A stretch of DNA of 64,000 bases from Anthoceros angustus (Eukaryota; Streptophyta; Anthocerotopsida; Anthocerotales; Anthocerotaceae), in NCBI GenBank assembly GCA_010909165.1, contig MU008208.1:215545-279544 (forward strand), written 5' to 3'. Numbering within the stretch: position 1 is the stretch's first letter; every line of letters starts with the position of its first letter. The position numbers were made by a program, and so were the translations under genes. The notes below the pieces were generated by a model, which did no database searches, was not told the DNA's origin, and saw nothing but the letters and a program-made list of their open reading frames with translations. Below are positions 31,289-42,700 of the stretch, piece by piece.

Positions 31289-32399
31289 AGGTCCTATTAT
31301 GTTGCGGCACATGGATGAGGAAACTTATGTTCTGGTCTATATGTGAATGGGGAGCGTGCTTAACTTCCATCCATGTGCGTGTGGAAATAGGAGGATCGGG
31401 GCCTACCTCACGCAAGTGAGGACTCGAGTGCATACTTCTACCACTGCGGAGTGTGGGGTTGGCCCCTATTATGGAGGCGACTTTGGAGGAGTTAAGTGAG
31501 GAGGAGGTCCGAGGCTTGGGTGGACGAGGCAGTAATAATCCTCGGCAATAGGCGGCAAGCGGAAGATCTGGCTCCGGCGGTACACCTCAAATTAGGGCGT
31601 CCAGCGGTGATGAGTTGTGTGGGAAAACACAGCCGGATCGCGTGGCGGGAGGCTCGTGGCGGCGGCAATGGAGGACGAAGGGCAGGCCGGAGAGGCCGAG
31701 GGCCGATAAGCGTGGCGGATAGTGATAGCATCCTAAGGATAGAATTTGGTTAGGATGCTGCACTAGACCTAGGCGCTCGAATTGTGGGGCGCGTCCCTTC
31801 ATGATAGCCATCTTAGGACCTAAAATCCGGGGCATGGCGCTGACCGTGTATAAAATGCCTCTCGGCACAGATAATTTACAGTTGAGATCCCCCATGGCTG
31901 GTTGGAGCGTCCAATTAAGGGTGTGCGAGGCGCTCCTAGGAATGGTCGAGAGCTTGCTCCATGGTGGAGGAGGAAGGCGATCGGCGTCTTGACAAAGGGA
32001 GGAACCAAGGGATTGGCGCGGCGGGTCTGGAGCTTGCTCGTGTGGCCAGGCTCTTCTCCCTTCGCTTCTTTTTCCGCTAGTTGTGTTCAAATTGAGTGCA
32101 TGTGTGGAGTGAGTGGATGCCAAGGGCGAATCGAGAGAGAGAGAAGGAGTGAGAGCAAATTGGGGAAGGAGAGATTAAATCTTGTCCGATGCGAGGTGCC
32201 GAGTCGTGAGTGGGAAAGGAAGAGAAGAACGGGTGGAGAGGTCATGGTCGGAATTGGTGTGTAAGAATCGCGAATTGAGCCGGTGCTGTCTGAAGGAAGT
32301 GCGCATGGGGAACGGTGGTTCCTGGAGGAAATAAGGTGGTGTGGCGCCCTTGTGTGTGTGTGCATGTGTGTGGATTGAGTGTAGGGAGGCCTAGGAATC
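31289..32399 (+). other. Retroelement flank with a TATA-like promoter, no gene
   Basis: A TATA-like GTATAAAAT lies at 31848-31856 after a GC-moderate stretch. Open frames are short. It could be the LTR of the block to its left. A GT microsatellite is at 32349-32372. Confidence 0.35.
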
Positions 32400-32519
32400 C
32401 CCAGTGTCAGGAATCGGGCTGGGCATAGTGCCTGGGGGGTAGCATAACATCCAGACTACGGGTGGAGTCAACCCCGTACCAAAGATCCGGTGAGCCGAAT
32501 CAGTCGCTAGGGTTTGGTG

Positions 32520-32700
32520 TGGGACCCACCTCGGTAGTCGTACCACTACCTGGTAGTGGCGCGGACTACCGCGGTAGTAGAACGGGGAACGAGGTCGGGG
32601 GGTTAGATCCGTGGTAGTTGGACAAGACGGGAGGTAGTAGTAGTTGAGTAGATGGGGTGGAGAGGTGGTAGCGGGTAAGCCACGACTTAGGCAAGGTCGG
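32520..32700. repeat. CTACC..GGTAG palindrome cluster
   Basis: Includes ACTACCTGGTAGT (about 32553) and ACTACCGCGGTAGT (about 32565-32580) plus single GGTAGT words. Related clusters are at 59690-59750, 62790-62900 and 63485-63560. Confidence 0.6.
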
Positions 32701-32759
32701 TAGTGATAGAAGATAGCGTCTCTTGGCACAAACCATTCCCTTGGGAGGCGAATCCGGAC

Positions 32760-33745
32760 TACAACGACATTGAGGGTGAATGTGGACCTCACCGTGTCTC
32801 AGGACACGAGTTTACACCTTGTTCTGCACTGTGATTCAGCTCCCGTTGTCAACAAAATCTACACAGAGAAGCCCTGCGTGGCTTGGGATCTTCAGAAAAT
32901 TGAAGAGCCACTGCCCTTCAATGCCGAATCCAAGCCAAAAGTGTCTCTGAATTGCTTGCATAGAGTTTGCAAATCAAACGCAAGCTCTTCCACCCGCGAG
33001 CTTAGTTGAGCGATTTCCACCTTGAGCCCAAGTAAGCAGAGTTTCACTTGCATTTCATGGAAAGTATTCTTAGGTTGGGCGAGCTCGAGAGGGTCTTCAG
33101 GTTTGTGACAAAAAGATCTCTGTGGGTGGAGATGTCGGTGACGCTCACAGTACTCGATGGGTAGTCTTGGATTAAATCTTGTTGATGATGAGGGCAGGGG
33201 CTGGCTGTTTCTCACACAGGTTGTGTTGCGTGTTATTGCAGGGACACGTCCAGCCACCGGGTGTGGCCTGGGAGCCTGGTGAAAGAACTCAACGTTCCTT
33301 GCAGCACGGGAACGAGAATGTCAGCCAGCTCTGCGCCTCGGCATCTTCAAGGATCTGACACCCAAGTAGCCAGCTGTGCAGCGGAATTAGTGTAGGAATT
33401 TGCTGTACTTCTAACTCCTATGTGAGATGCAAGTGCGAGGGGTATGTTGTGCACACAACTGAGAAGCCATAGAATTTTTGGCTTCTACGTAGCGTGCCCA
33501 ATTATACTTCTCGCGTCTTCTCATCTAAGTTAATAGGAGTAGACTAGCACAAATAGTGCTAGGTTCAGCAGCATGATTTCACATGCTCTGATTTAAAGAG
33601 ATAGCAATTTGACGGTTAAGTCAGAGTATTGCACACAATCCATATTCCAATTTTGAAATATGGATAATGTACAAAATTCTGACTTGACCGTCTTCTAGCA
33701 ATTACACGTGCGCAGTAGTGTAAAACTAGAAGGATCTGAATTCAA
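32760..33745 (-). mobile_element. Internal remnant of a minus-strand copia element
   Basis: Lies downstream of the initiator-tRNA primer site at 33746-33757. The only notable frame is 33257-32892 (minus, 121 codons), with LLGLKVEIAQLSSRVEELAF, a short coiled-coil-like stretch. I see no protease, integrase or reverse transcriptase motif, so it is either non-autonomous or heavily deleted. Confidence 0.45.
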
Positions 33746-33757
33746 GCTCTGATACCA
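33746..33757 (-). other. Primer binding site, initiator tRNA-Met type
   Basis: The plus strand reads GCTCTGATACCA, so the minus strand carries TGGTATCAGAGC, the usual copia primer site. Confidence 0.85.
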
Positions 33758-33758
33758 T

Positions 33759-33934
33759 GTAAATAATAGCAAGAGTGGCTAGCTAGAGCAGTGAGCGAGA
33801 GCAAACACTTGCACAGAAAACTTATCAATTAAAAATGTAAAGTGTAGCTTAAATACAATGAATAAATAACTGTTCATATAAAGCTAACCTAACCCTAACT
33901 TAAGTAACCAGCAAATGTGGTTATATATTTAACA
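33759..33934 (-). mobile_element. Copia LTR inserted in the LTR-borne ORF (copy C)
   Basis: On the minus strand it starts TGTTAAATATATAACC and ends TATTATTTACA right before the primer site, 176 bp in all. It begins exactly where the ORF of copy C breaks off, which makes it the younger element. The partner LTR is not seen. Confidence 0.7.
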
Positions 33935-34371
33935 CTCACCCGTCTGTCCAGCAGGTCCGACATTAGCCACCCGTTTGAGGACCGCTGCGTCCGCGGCCTC
34001 AAGAGCGCCGCCTTTGCTACCTCCACCTTCCCTTTCACCTTAAGGGGCTCCGGAACTACACCCCCGATCTCCTCTGCTGGGCGGTTGTAGACCACCCCCA
34101 GGACCTCCACGGTCCATCTCCTCGGGTCTTCTCTCAGGCTCTTGGAGCGGACGGTTTTGTTGGCCGCCGCCAGCATCTTCCGGGCGTACTCCCGGACCAA
34201 TGTCATGCTGTCGAAGGTCCACACCGCCTGGAAGATGTCCAGGTGCCATTCCTGCACCAGCTCCTCTGCCTCCTCCAGCCAGGGTCCGAAATCTGGGTAG
34301 CGCTTGGTGACAATGTTCTTCTCTACTAGGCGCCAGGGCTCCCAGACCTCCGCCGCCTTCTTGGGTCCCAT
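33935..34371 (-). pseudogene. LTR-borne ORF, copy C: best-preserved N-terminal half
   Basis: An uninterrupted frame of about 145 codons from the ATG at 34371 gives the cleanest view of this family: MGPKKAAEVWEPWRLVEKNI, RYPDFGPWLEEAEELVQEWH, DIFQAVWTFDSMTLVREYAR, KMLAAANKTVRSKSLREDPR, RWTVEVLGVVYNRPAEEIGG, then a basic linker and SNGWLMSDLLDRR. It is predicted helical, soluble, with no signal peptide or membrane segment. The copia LTR truncates it at 33934. The WTVxxLxxVYxRPxEE block is shared with the ORFs at 6225-6654 and 60560-62670. Function unknown. Confidence 0.55.
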
Positions 34372-35035
34372 ACCCTCGCGCTGGCTAGTATGCTGCTGTG
34401 AGGTGGTGGGCGACAATACTTCCGCTAAGTTCCACCGCGATGAGCGCTCAGTTCGGAGGCGATGGCCGCTCGTAATTGCGCTCGGGGCCGGGAAGAGATA
34501 GTGCCGAGGCGGGGTGCACAGCTGAGTGGCTGAAATCGCCAAGTGTCGAGAGAATGACCTTCTCGCTCAACGCCGGAGTAAGAAGCGGAGGCGTCCTTCA
34601 CGCCGTAATTGTCCCCGCCCAGAATTGTCCTGCGTTGCTTACTCTAGCTTTACGCCGCCACGCGCAGCGCCTTATCATGGCATGTACTGGGGCGTGGTTA
34701 CATGCCCATAATACTGGCAACCCCTCCCCGTCCGTCACATGCTGCCCCTCTCGACCGTCCACGTGGCCCCCCTTGCCAAAACACGCTCCCCGTTCGAAAG
34801 TTACCTTTCCCGGCGTACTTATCGCGACTTACTCCGGAGTGCAGTCCGGACTCACCCCGGTCTACTCCGGAGTGCGGTCCGGAGTCACCCTGTCCTTATG
34901 CGTTTCGGTCGTTCATCCCTTTTTTACCCGTCCCGATCTTATTTCCCCTTTCTCGCCTTATTTCTCACTCCACACTAACCAAAAAACAAAAAACTAGCTC
35001 ATTACCTTCCTAAGGGGGAGAGCCTATGGTCCACA
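33935..35035 (-). mobile_element. Long LTR copy C, 5' fragment
   Basis: Aligns with the right-hand parts of copies A (3690-4540) and B (24560-25498). On the minus strand it starts TGTGGACCATAGGCTCTCC. Everything beyond the copia insertion is missing. Confidence 0.6.
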
Positions 35036-36399
35036 CACACCTCCATCTTGCAGCCTAGCTGCAAATTTAGCCTGCCGTGAGCGCTCTACCATGGCCTCTC
35101 CTAGTTCAGCACACGGCCCTGTCGTGCCATCCTCACATCGTGACTCCACTGAGAGCACTTCCACATGCATCGGCACCGCCATGGCCTCCTCTTGCAACCC
35201 TTATGGCTGCTGAGCATGAGCATGAACCCCGAACATGAGCCCCTCGCTCCCATCCTTGCACCGATTGCTGGTCCTCTCTCACATGCTAAGCTCCTAGCCC
35301 AAACCCCTGCAGCAAATCCTCCACAATTCCACCATTACGGGCACTTGGCCCATCTTCTTGCAACAACCCTTGCCACACATCTCTACCTAGCAGCCCTCCT
35401 TACTGCAAAATCTCAGCAACATGAGCACCTTGCCCATGTCTTACTTCTTTCATACGTGTGGCAAATTACTTTGCCTTCCCCTCAAACTTGGTGGTGGCTC
35501 CCAATAATCAAGCCTTTGCCTCTGCAAGCCTATCAACAGCTACTTGTGCAGCAATCTCAAGATACTTCGTTGGCTTAATTGTCTTCACCCTCTACTCCTC
35601 ATTCTCTAATAAATTGCCTCAAGATTCACCACCACACAACTACACCTATGCCAGACATAAAATCTAACAACTACAAAACTCCTTGTTGGCACTATAACAC
35701 CTAGCACCAACAAGCCAAAGGAAGAAAAATTAGCCGCTACCCCACTCAAAGTCGATCAGCTCTTGGTTTCCTCCATGCGAGCCTCCACTATCCGCATATA
35801 GCAAAGCAAGTCGTGCCCTCTTGGCAACCATAGCATCCTTGCTACCGGCATCTTCCATAACCCTAGAGAAAGAGGGTTTCCCCTTCTTTTCCTCTCCACC
35901 TGCACCTATTATGGCGCTCTCATCCTCAAAGTCCATCAGCCTCCCTTAGGCGCCCCTATCAGCACCCACCATTGGCTCCACTCCTTGGGCATGTGCCGCC
36001 CCAATACCATCTCCACTCTTCGCAACGCCACCTCTTGTCGCACCATCATCTGGACCTATAGACATAGGGCGACCCCTTACATTGGTAGGGCCAGCCTGCT
36101 TGGTCCCTACACTTACAAGACAACTATCTTGGAGGGCAATAGGCCCTCACGCCTCCAATTACACCAACTCGGATCACCGGTCAACCACTTGCTACTCAAG
36201 GTTAGCCCCTTCTACCTAACTAATTTTCCCTACGTCCTACCTCTAGGACCCAAGTTCCTACAAGATTTCCCTATTTATGCCATAGTAAACCCCCCCAAAA
36301 TTAGTTAAAATACCCACTGATAATTCTCTTCCACTTCACTCGAGTTCTCTCTAGTTTGCTTCACCTCTGCTCCAGTTTTGCTCCAGTTTGATCCTTGTC
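35036..36399. other. No gene seen
   Basis: Open frames are low in complexity. The minus frame 35936-35730 (MDFEDESAIIGAGGEEKKGK) is the most protein-like but has no domain I know. Confidence 0.4.
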
Positions 36400-37035
36400 G
36401 CACGAGGTGAGAACTTGCATTCATATGAGCACTTCCTCAATAAATAGCCAAGCAAAACAAATCTAATATGCAAATATAGGTGCAAATCAATAACAATAGG
36501 AGAGAGTAGCACATCGTACACACACCCGCCCGAGAACAACAAAATTTCTCACACATTAATTCATAGCTTTGGCCTCCTCACAACACTCTTGCATTGCATA
36601 TCCAGAGGGCAAGCCATGATATGAACTTGTCCTCTGTGAAAGGGTCTATATGTACTAGCCCTTGGGATCGGCATATTCCTATGATATCCTATTAGCATCA
36701 ACATATGCCGAAAATATCCTAAGAATACACTATAATATGCATGGAATATGTTAAAGCATATTACTTGTGCTTATCCACTTAGCTATTGCTAAGCATGTTT
36801 AATTAATATTAATCAATAATTAATTATAATAAGTTCATTATATTATTAATACTAATTACTTAAAGATAAGTAATTGGATTAATGAACACTAATCAAACAC
36901 TAAACCGAAGCACTCATATTAGTGTCATATGGCATGACAGCTGTCACACGAGGTAAGCACTTGCATTCATATGAGCATTTCCTCAACGGATAGCCAAGCA
37001 AAACAAATCTAATATGCAAATATAGGTGCAAATCA
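36400..37035. repeat. Direct repeats of about 90 bp around an AT-rich core
   Basis: The segment 36400-36488 (CACGAGGTGAGAACTTGCATT...) is repeated at 36944-37035 with few changes. Between them lies AT-rich sequence (36490-36940). They could be remnants of LTR ends or a local duplication; the second repeat overlaps the end of the integrase frame. Confidence 0.6.
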
Positions 37036-38053
37036 ATCCCCCTGATAATGTGAGACTCCAAGTCAAAATATTATCATTAGTAGGACTACACACGTACGCA
37101 CCCCATGTAGCGCATTGTGGACAAAACGAATCTTCTTCGGGAATGTCGTCCAGAGGTGGCTGAACACAAAACACACGGTATCCCCTATTGCACCGATCAC
37201 AAAGAAGCATCACATCATGATCATCAATACGTCCACAAACCTGACACTCCAAGTCTTTGGGTGGATGCCACATTGTAGGCCGTAGTTGAGGGCCCAAATT
37301 GGGTAAGTAGCATGGTGCGTAGTTCTTGAGGTGATCCTTCCATCTTCGACTATCGGATCCTTCAAGCTCAAGCACTTCATCTTTGCCTCCTCGCACGACC
37401 CGCAAGATGACTCTGCTGGTAGATACCTCTAAGGTGTTGGTTGGCTTCGATGCAGGTAGACTCTCCAACTTTGAACTTGCGCACATTGGGTTTCCATGTC
37501 CCTCCTCTTGTGTAAGCACAGCGTAGTTGATCCCTGTGCTGCGCTATGATAAGGTTCTCCATTGCCATGGGCATTATCCATCTAAAAAGCTCTGCCTGCT
37601 TTCCATGTCTCGTAAGCAGTCATCTGGATTGCACCAATCCACGAGTGCTTGTAGCCTTGCTTTTCTCACATTTGGCAAAAATGGTTGTCGCCCATACAAC
37701 AAGTAATATGGCAAAAAGTTGCTCAAGGCTGCTTCATTGCTCACCTTGCACCCTATCACTAGGTACGGCATCCCTTCGTCCCATGTCTTTGGGTCATTCG
37801 TGAGACAATACTTTCACAAGGCTCGCTTGAAGGTATGCACCAAGCGTTCAGCAAATCCATCAGCTTGAGGATGATCTCTCGATGTCCGTCGATGATCAAT
37901 CAAGCTCTTGTCAAGCAAGTCTTGAAATTCCCCAAGGAATTCTTTGCCCTGGTCAGTGAGAACCTCTGCACATGCTCTATATCGACTAAGGATGAAAGCC
38001 AAGAATACCTTACTGGCAAGCCAAGAGTCAGGCTTGGGTAAGAGAGCGACCAC
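36983..38053 (-). pseudogene. Ty3/gypsy integrase C-terminal half with a PHD finger
   Basis: Three minus-strand frames follow each other. First (38053-37814) is part of the integrase core with VLTDQGKEFLGEFQDLLDKS and DHPQADGFAERLVHTFKRAL, which carries the second aspartate and the catalytic glutamate. Second (37771-37574) is the post-core region with NFLPYYLLYGRQPFLPNVRK. Third (37519-36983) has a small beta-rich part and a C-terminal PHD finger: CQVCGRIDDHDVMLLCDRCN then GYRVFCVQPPLDDIP and CPQC. PHD fingers read histone H3 tails, and as integrase tails they may guide integration, in place of the chromodomain of chromoviruses. The zinc-binding histidine expected in GYHxFC is arginine here. 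The integrase N-terminus, first aspartate and reverse transcriptase are absent, and frames are broken; a pseudogene. Confidence 0.75.
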
Positions 38054-38756
38054 ACACCAATTATTGAAATGCTCTTATTAACATAACATGCTTGTTTCCA
38101 TCACGCATCTCCGGCATGTCTGGCATAAGATCCACACTCCACCTGTGGAAGAGTCCTCGGATTCGTAGAGAGTGAAGTACAACATCATTGGCTGTGCTTC
38201 TTCTAACGATGAAGAATCTTCAAGCAGTTATAGCGGATGATTGACAAGACGCTTCTTGAGCATCTTCTTGCACTTCTCATTGACCATCTTGTGCACTCTC
38301 TAGTCACTTGGAGGAATGTGCTCTGATACCACAAAGCCCCTCACTATGCAGCCAATAAGGAAGCGGCAAATGCTGCCCAGCGGTCTAGAACCTCGCCAGT
38401 TCACTCCACAAAGAGACATGCACAACTCTCAGCACTCTCAATCTCACGACGCAGCACTAGGCTCCAAGTAGCCATCAATTGACAACTCGCAGACCACCTC
38501 CTCGAGGTGCTGTTCTTTATTCACATAATATACACTTGAGTCTGGCTATCTACGCCCAACAGGCTACTGCCCTTGACTCAACGACAAGCTCACTAGCTAG
38601 GCTCTTCACAGTTCTCTCTCAACACAAGACTTGCAGTGCACAATGAACTCAATGATGAATGCTTAAACGTTTTGCAAGGCTTTCAGCACACATTGACTCA
38701 ATGATGAATGCTTGAACCTTTTGCTCTAACCCGCATATATCTCGTAGGCTTGCCTC
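38054..38756. other. No gene seen; possible LTR remnants
   Basis: A GCTCTGATACCA word at 38320-38331 resembles a copia primer site, but no LTR end (CA) abuts it. A 60-bp near-duplicate around CAATGATGAATGCTT lies at 38650 and 38699. Confidence 0.4.
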
Positions 38757-38899
38757 AACTAGGCAGCCGTTAACTCATGGGATTCTTGTAGCAACTAGGC
38801 AACCGTTAACTCATGGGATTCTTGTAGCAACTAGGCAGCCGTTAACTCATGGGATTCTTGTAGCAACTAGGCAGCCGTTAACTCATGGGATTCTTGTAG
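38757..38899. repeat. Four tandem copies of a 36-bp repeat
   Basis: The unit AACTAGGCAGCCGTTAACTC plus 16 further bases repeats four times with almost no change (38757, 38793, 38829, 38865). Directly after it, a 45-bp unit with CAATTCCTCTCTAAGAGAAG repeats twice (38940-39024). Confidence 0.9.
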
Positions 38900-39024
38900 A
38901 CCGCTAATCACTAAGAATCCTTTGTAGGCAGCTGTTCATTAGTGGCTATAGCAATTCCTCTCTAAGAGAAGATTCCATGATCATAAGTGGCTATAACAAT
39001 TCCTCTCTAAGAGAAGATTCCATG

Positions 39025-39710
39025 AAGCATGCGACATATGCATCTTCTTAACGAAACAGCTACTAATTAAATTTTTGCCTCTTTTAAATTTTTATTTTTA
39101 TTTTATTAAAATAATAATTAATTAAATTTTTATTTTTTAATGTTTAATTTTTCTATCTTATTTCACCAATACCGCTACTCCAGCATGGCGAGGCAGACGC
39201 ACTCAAATCTAGTCTCATCACTATATTTCACAAAAAATCATGAAGTAATCCTACTTATTTTCATGTCTCCTGAGAGCGGGCTGGAGTGATCCTCGAGCAG
39301 ATATCACCATAAACAGACCCAAAGGTGTTTTTTGGTTGTTCATGTCGGACCTCTCAGGAACCTTACTCTAAAAATCACGAGTGACAACCACCTAGTCATT
39401 TGCACTGCTTTCTCTTGTTTGACACCCAGGGTGTTAGCCCCATCCCGGTTCAACAATCTGGGAATCCACCAGGAGTCTCTTAGTTGCATGGTGGACCTGC
39501 AGTAACATCAAGAAGACATGCCCTACCAAGGCAATTGAATTTGAAAAATGCAGACTTCATCTCCCAGTCTTAAAATATCAGACTTGCTGAAGAACATAAG
39601 GCAGCAAACCACCTTGGAATACCAAGGTCAGTAGTTCCTGCTGACAGCCTACAATCTATCTTGGAACTGCTCTTGCAAGTTTCTTATTACTGCAAAACTT
39701 GACAATATCA
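39025..39710. other. 3' flank of the GRAS gene, no gene seen
   Basis: Holds an AT-rich stretch (39060-39165) and no coding frame of note. The 3' untranslated region of the GRAS gene should lie here. Confidence 0.5.
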
Positions 39711-42700
39711 TCACAAACATACCCAGGCCGATGAGGCCACAAGGGGGTGGCCTTCCCAAGCGAGCACAAGGCTCCCATCCTCGTTGCTTACTTCAAATCC
39801 ACGATTTTGAAGATCCTTGAGAAGACACCTTGCCTGCAGTTCAGAATCTATGCTCAAGTGCCGGGGTCTGAGCCCTGAGCCCTCCAGTCTCCCTCTCCAC
39901 TGCTGTGTGCTCTCATGCCTCTCCACTTTGGCCAGCCCCTCCGATCCCACAAGTCTCAGTATCTCTGGAGCGAATAGAGACTTTTCAAAAGACTCATTCC
40001 ATTTCATAGCCACAGATGGATTCTCCTCAACCGTTCCGCCTGTGCTTCGCTCTTCAGCAGTATCTGCCCCTACATCCTCTGTAGGAAAACGCTGGCTTGG
40101 GGATTCAGTGCATCCACCTGAGACTTCAATGGAGCGAAACAAGTGGGTGTAGTATTGCAATGCTTCAGAGAACCGGACAGAAAATGATGGGCTGTTCAAG
40201 CTAACATCTTTCTCCACAACAGTCACCACCTTGGGAGAAAGTCCATTAACAATAGTTTTCAAGAGAGCACAGAAGGTTGATCCCATAGAAGAGGATGTCT
40301 GAGAGGAGTCATCTTCATCAAGCAGGCAGTGGAGACTGAAAACAAAGTTCACAGCAACAGGATCTAGTTCATACATTGAAGGGAGCATTGACAGCTGAAC
40401 AGAGTCAATCCGCTCAACCACCACAGGATGAAATTCCAGCTCGACATTTAGCTGTTTCGCAAACACCTGCAGGCTGTCCCCAATAGATTCGAGCTCCTCT
40501 AATGACACGCCAACCATGGTCAGGCGCAATTTGACTTCACGAGAGTTAGGACTTTTAGTGCCTGAATTATTGATGCCGATCATCTCAGGGCCTGCCCTCT
40601 GCGCCATCTCAAACAGAAGAGATGCCCACTGAGTTCCCGAGCCACCCATCTGGAAGTCAACAACGTGAAAGCTCGCCTCCCCCTCCATAGATTCCAAAAT
40701 AGCCTGATTGGCAGTGAAGTATGCAAAGTTGGGGATAGGAGAGACCTCGCAGAATGACTTAAATGCCCGAACATTGTTGAGCATATCCCAAGGCTTGCTC
40801 TTTGAGTCAGCCGAGAAAAGGGAGCTCTTCCCTGACAATCTTGCTGATAAAGCTTCTTTGAAAAGCAAAGCTACCCGGTCATGCGTGGGCTTCATTGGTC
40901 CCTCATACTTTCCAATCACCAAGTTACGATCCCCTTGGTGAGGGAGATAGGAAAATCCCTCAACTTGAAGACTGAGCCGCGCCAATATCTCTTGAGCTGC
41001 ATCCATGTTACCAAGATCCACTGCATCTGCTACCCTTAAAAGCATGCTGTACTTAGCCATCCCAGCCGCCTCTCCCCAATCAGATTCAACCCCAAAACTT
41101 CTGCTGAGGTGCACATCATCTTTCCAACTGTCAGCTTGATCGACTTGCAGTGCGTGTGATGACATACTACCCCTACCAACCTCCTGACATATGGTACTTG
41201 GGGATTCAGGCTCATTAGGCAGATCATTATCACCAGAGAAGCTTTTAGGAGACACTAGACCTGCTTGGTCTAGAGGCAGGACCTTTACACGTTGCAACAC
41301 TTTAGGCTCCAGGAGAACTTCAGCATTCAATTGTAGAGACCGCCGTCTGTCTCTCATGGAGCCTTGCTTACCAAGACTGACATCTGAAGACTGCTGAGTC
41401 GAATGCAGCATTGTGATGTCAGGCCCTATCATGTCCGCCTCATGTTCCATGCTATCCAGATATGCCTGGTGAAGAGGTTCCACCCGACGAGCATGCATGG
41501 TGTCACCAATTCTTTTCACACTAGAGGAACACACCTTCTGCGGAGCCTTTACAGGCCGCCGCTGAGGAGGAGCACTAACGATCTTCCACTCTTCAGCAGC
41601 GGGAATGACACCAAATGATAAAAGTGGCGGTTGGGAGACCACAGAACCGTCTAGATGAAAGTTTGATCGAGAGCCAGCTCTTTTTATTTTCTTTGTGGCC
41701 CCAGTATGGAAGGTAGCTACCTGACAACTACTATCCCGCACTTCAGATAAGACAATGTCATGCATCATATTCTCGGGCTGAGATACCAAAGGAGGTTCTG
41801 AAACAACTGACAGAAACGGAGATTCACAGACCGAGTCCGCCGAGGGAAAATGATACCGGCAGCTAGAACGTTCGCCAAGCAATGGCACTTGGTAATCCAA
41901 AGACATACTGGACACGCCGGCTGATGAGAAACCACCAGTAAACTGCATAGGTGGACTCGGAAACATGGCAAGAGAGCACATACTAGCCTGGCCCACAAGC
42001 CGAACACCTTCGGTTTCAGGTAATGAGGAAGACACTGTTCCTGGAGCCACAAATCGTGGACCCGGGACTAAGCACTGGGAAGACACAGTCAGGGAACCCG
42101 ACAGCGATGCAAGATGAGAGCCGGAAAGCGACGCAAGAGGAGACTCAGAAAGAGTTAGACCCGTTGAAGATGCTGAGAAACTTGGAGAACAGATACCTGG
42201 AGAGGCGCAGAACGAAGCGTTTGCTGAGCTAGCAGAATCAGCCGGGCTGAAGATCCAAGTGTCCCCACCAGGTAGCAGTACACCATTACCAGAGAAACAT
42301 CGCTGATCAAGCTGACAATCAGGCCGACAATCCTGTAAACTGATCTGCGAGGGCTTCTCGTGGAAAGAGGACCCACCCCTAGGAAGGCCCCCAAGAAATG
42401 GATAGCTCCCCTGGAATTGAGGACTCTGAGTCATTTGACATCCCTCATTTGCCATGTCTCTGCCAAGCTGCGGAGTCTGGTGGTAGACAGGCCTCTCATC
42501 CAAAAGGCTACGAGGCGCAAAAGGCGAGGCGGAGAAGGTACCAGAGGTAAGCAGCGTAGGTGTCAAGGTAGACAACGTTCCGACAGAAGCAGTCGGGCCG
42601 CAAAGACCGGCGATAACGCTATGGCTGGGGTCGACAGGAAGACCCTGTGATTCGCCTAGAAGCCAACGAACCAAGCAGGAATCTGAAAGCTGGGGAGCTG

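Noticed and set aside
35730-35936. Acidic 68-codon frame as the end of a hAT-type transposase
   Set aside because: No hAT dimerisation motif or other signature is present; the resemblance was only general.
38320-38331. A copia-type primer site GCTCTGATACCA
   Set aside because: The neighbouring base context does not give an LTR ending in CA on the minus strand, and no LTR pair is visible.
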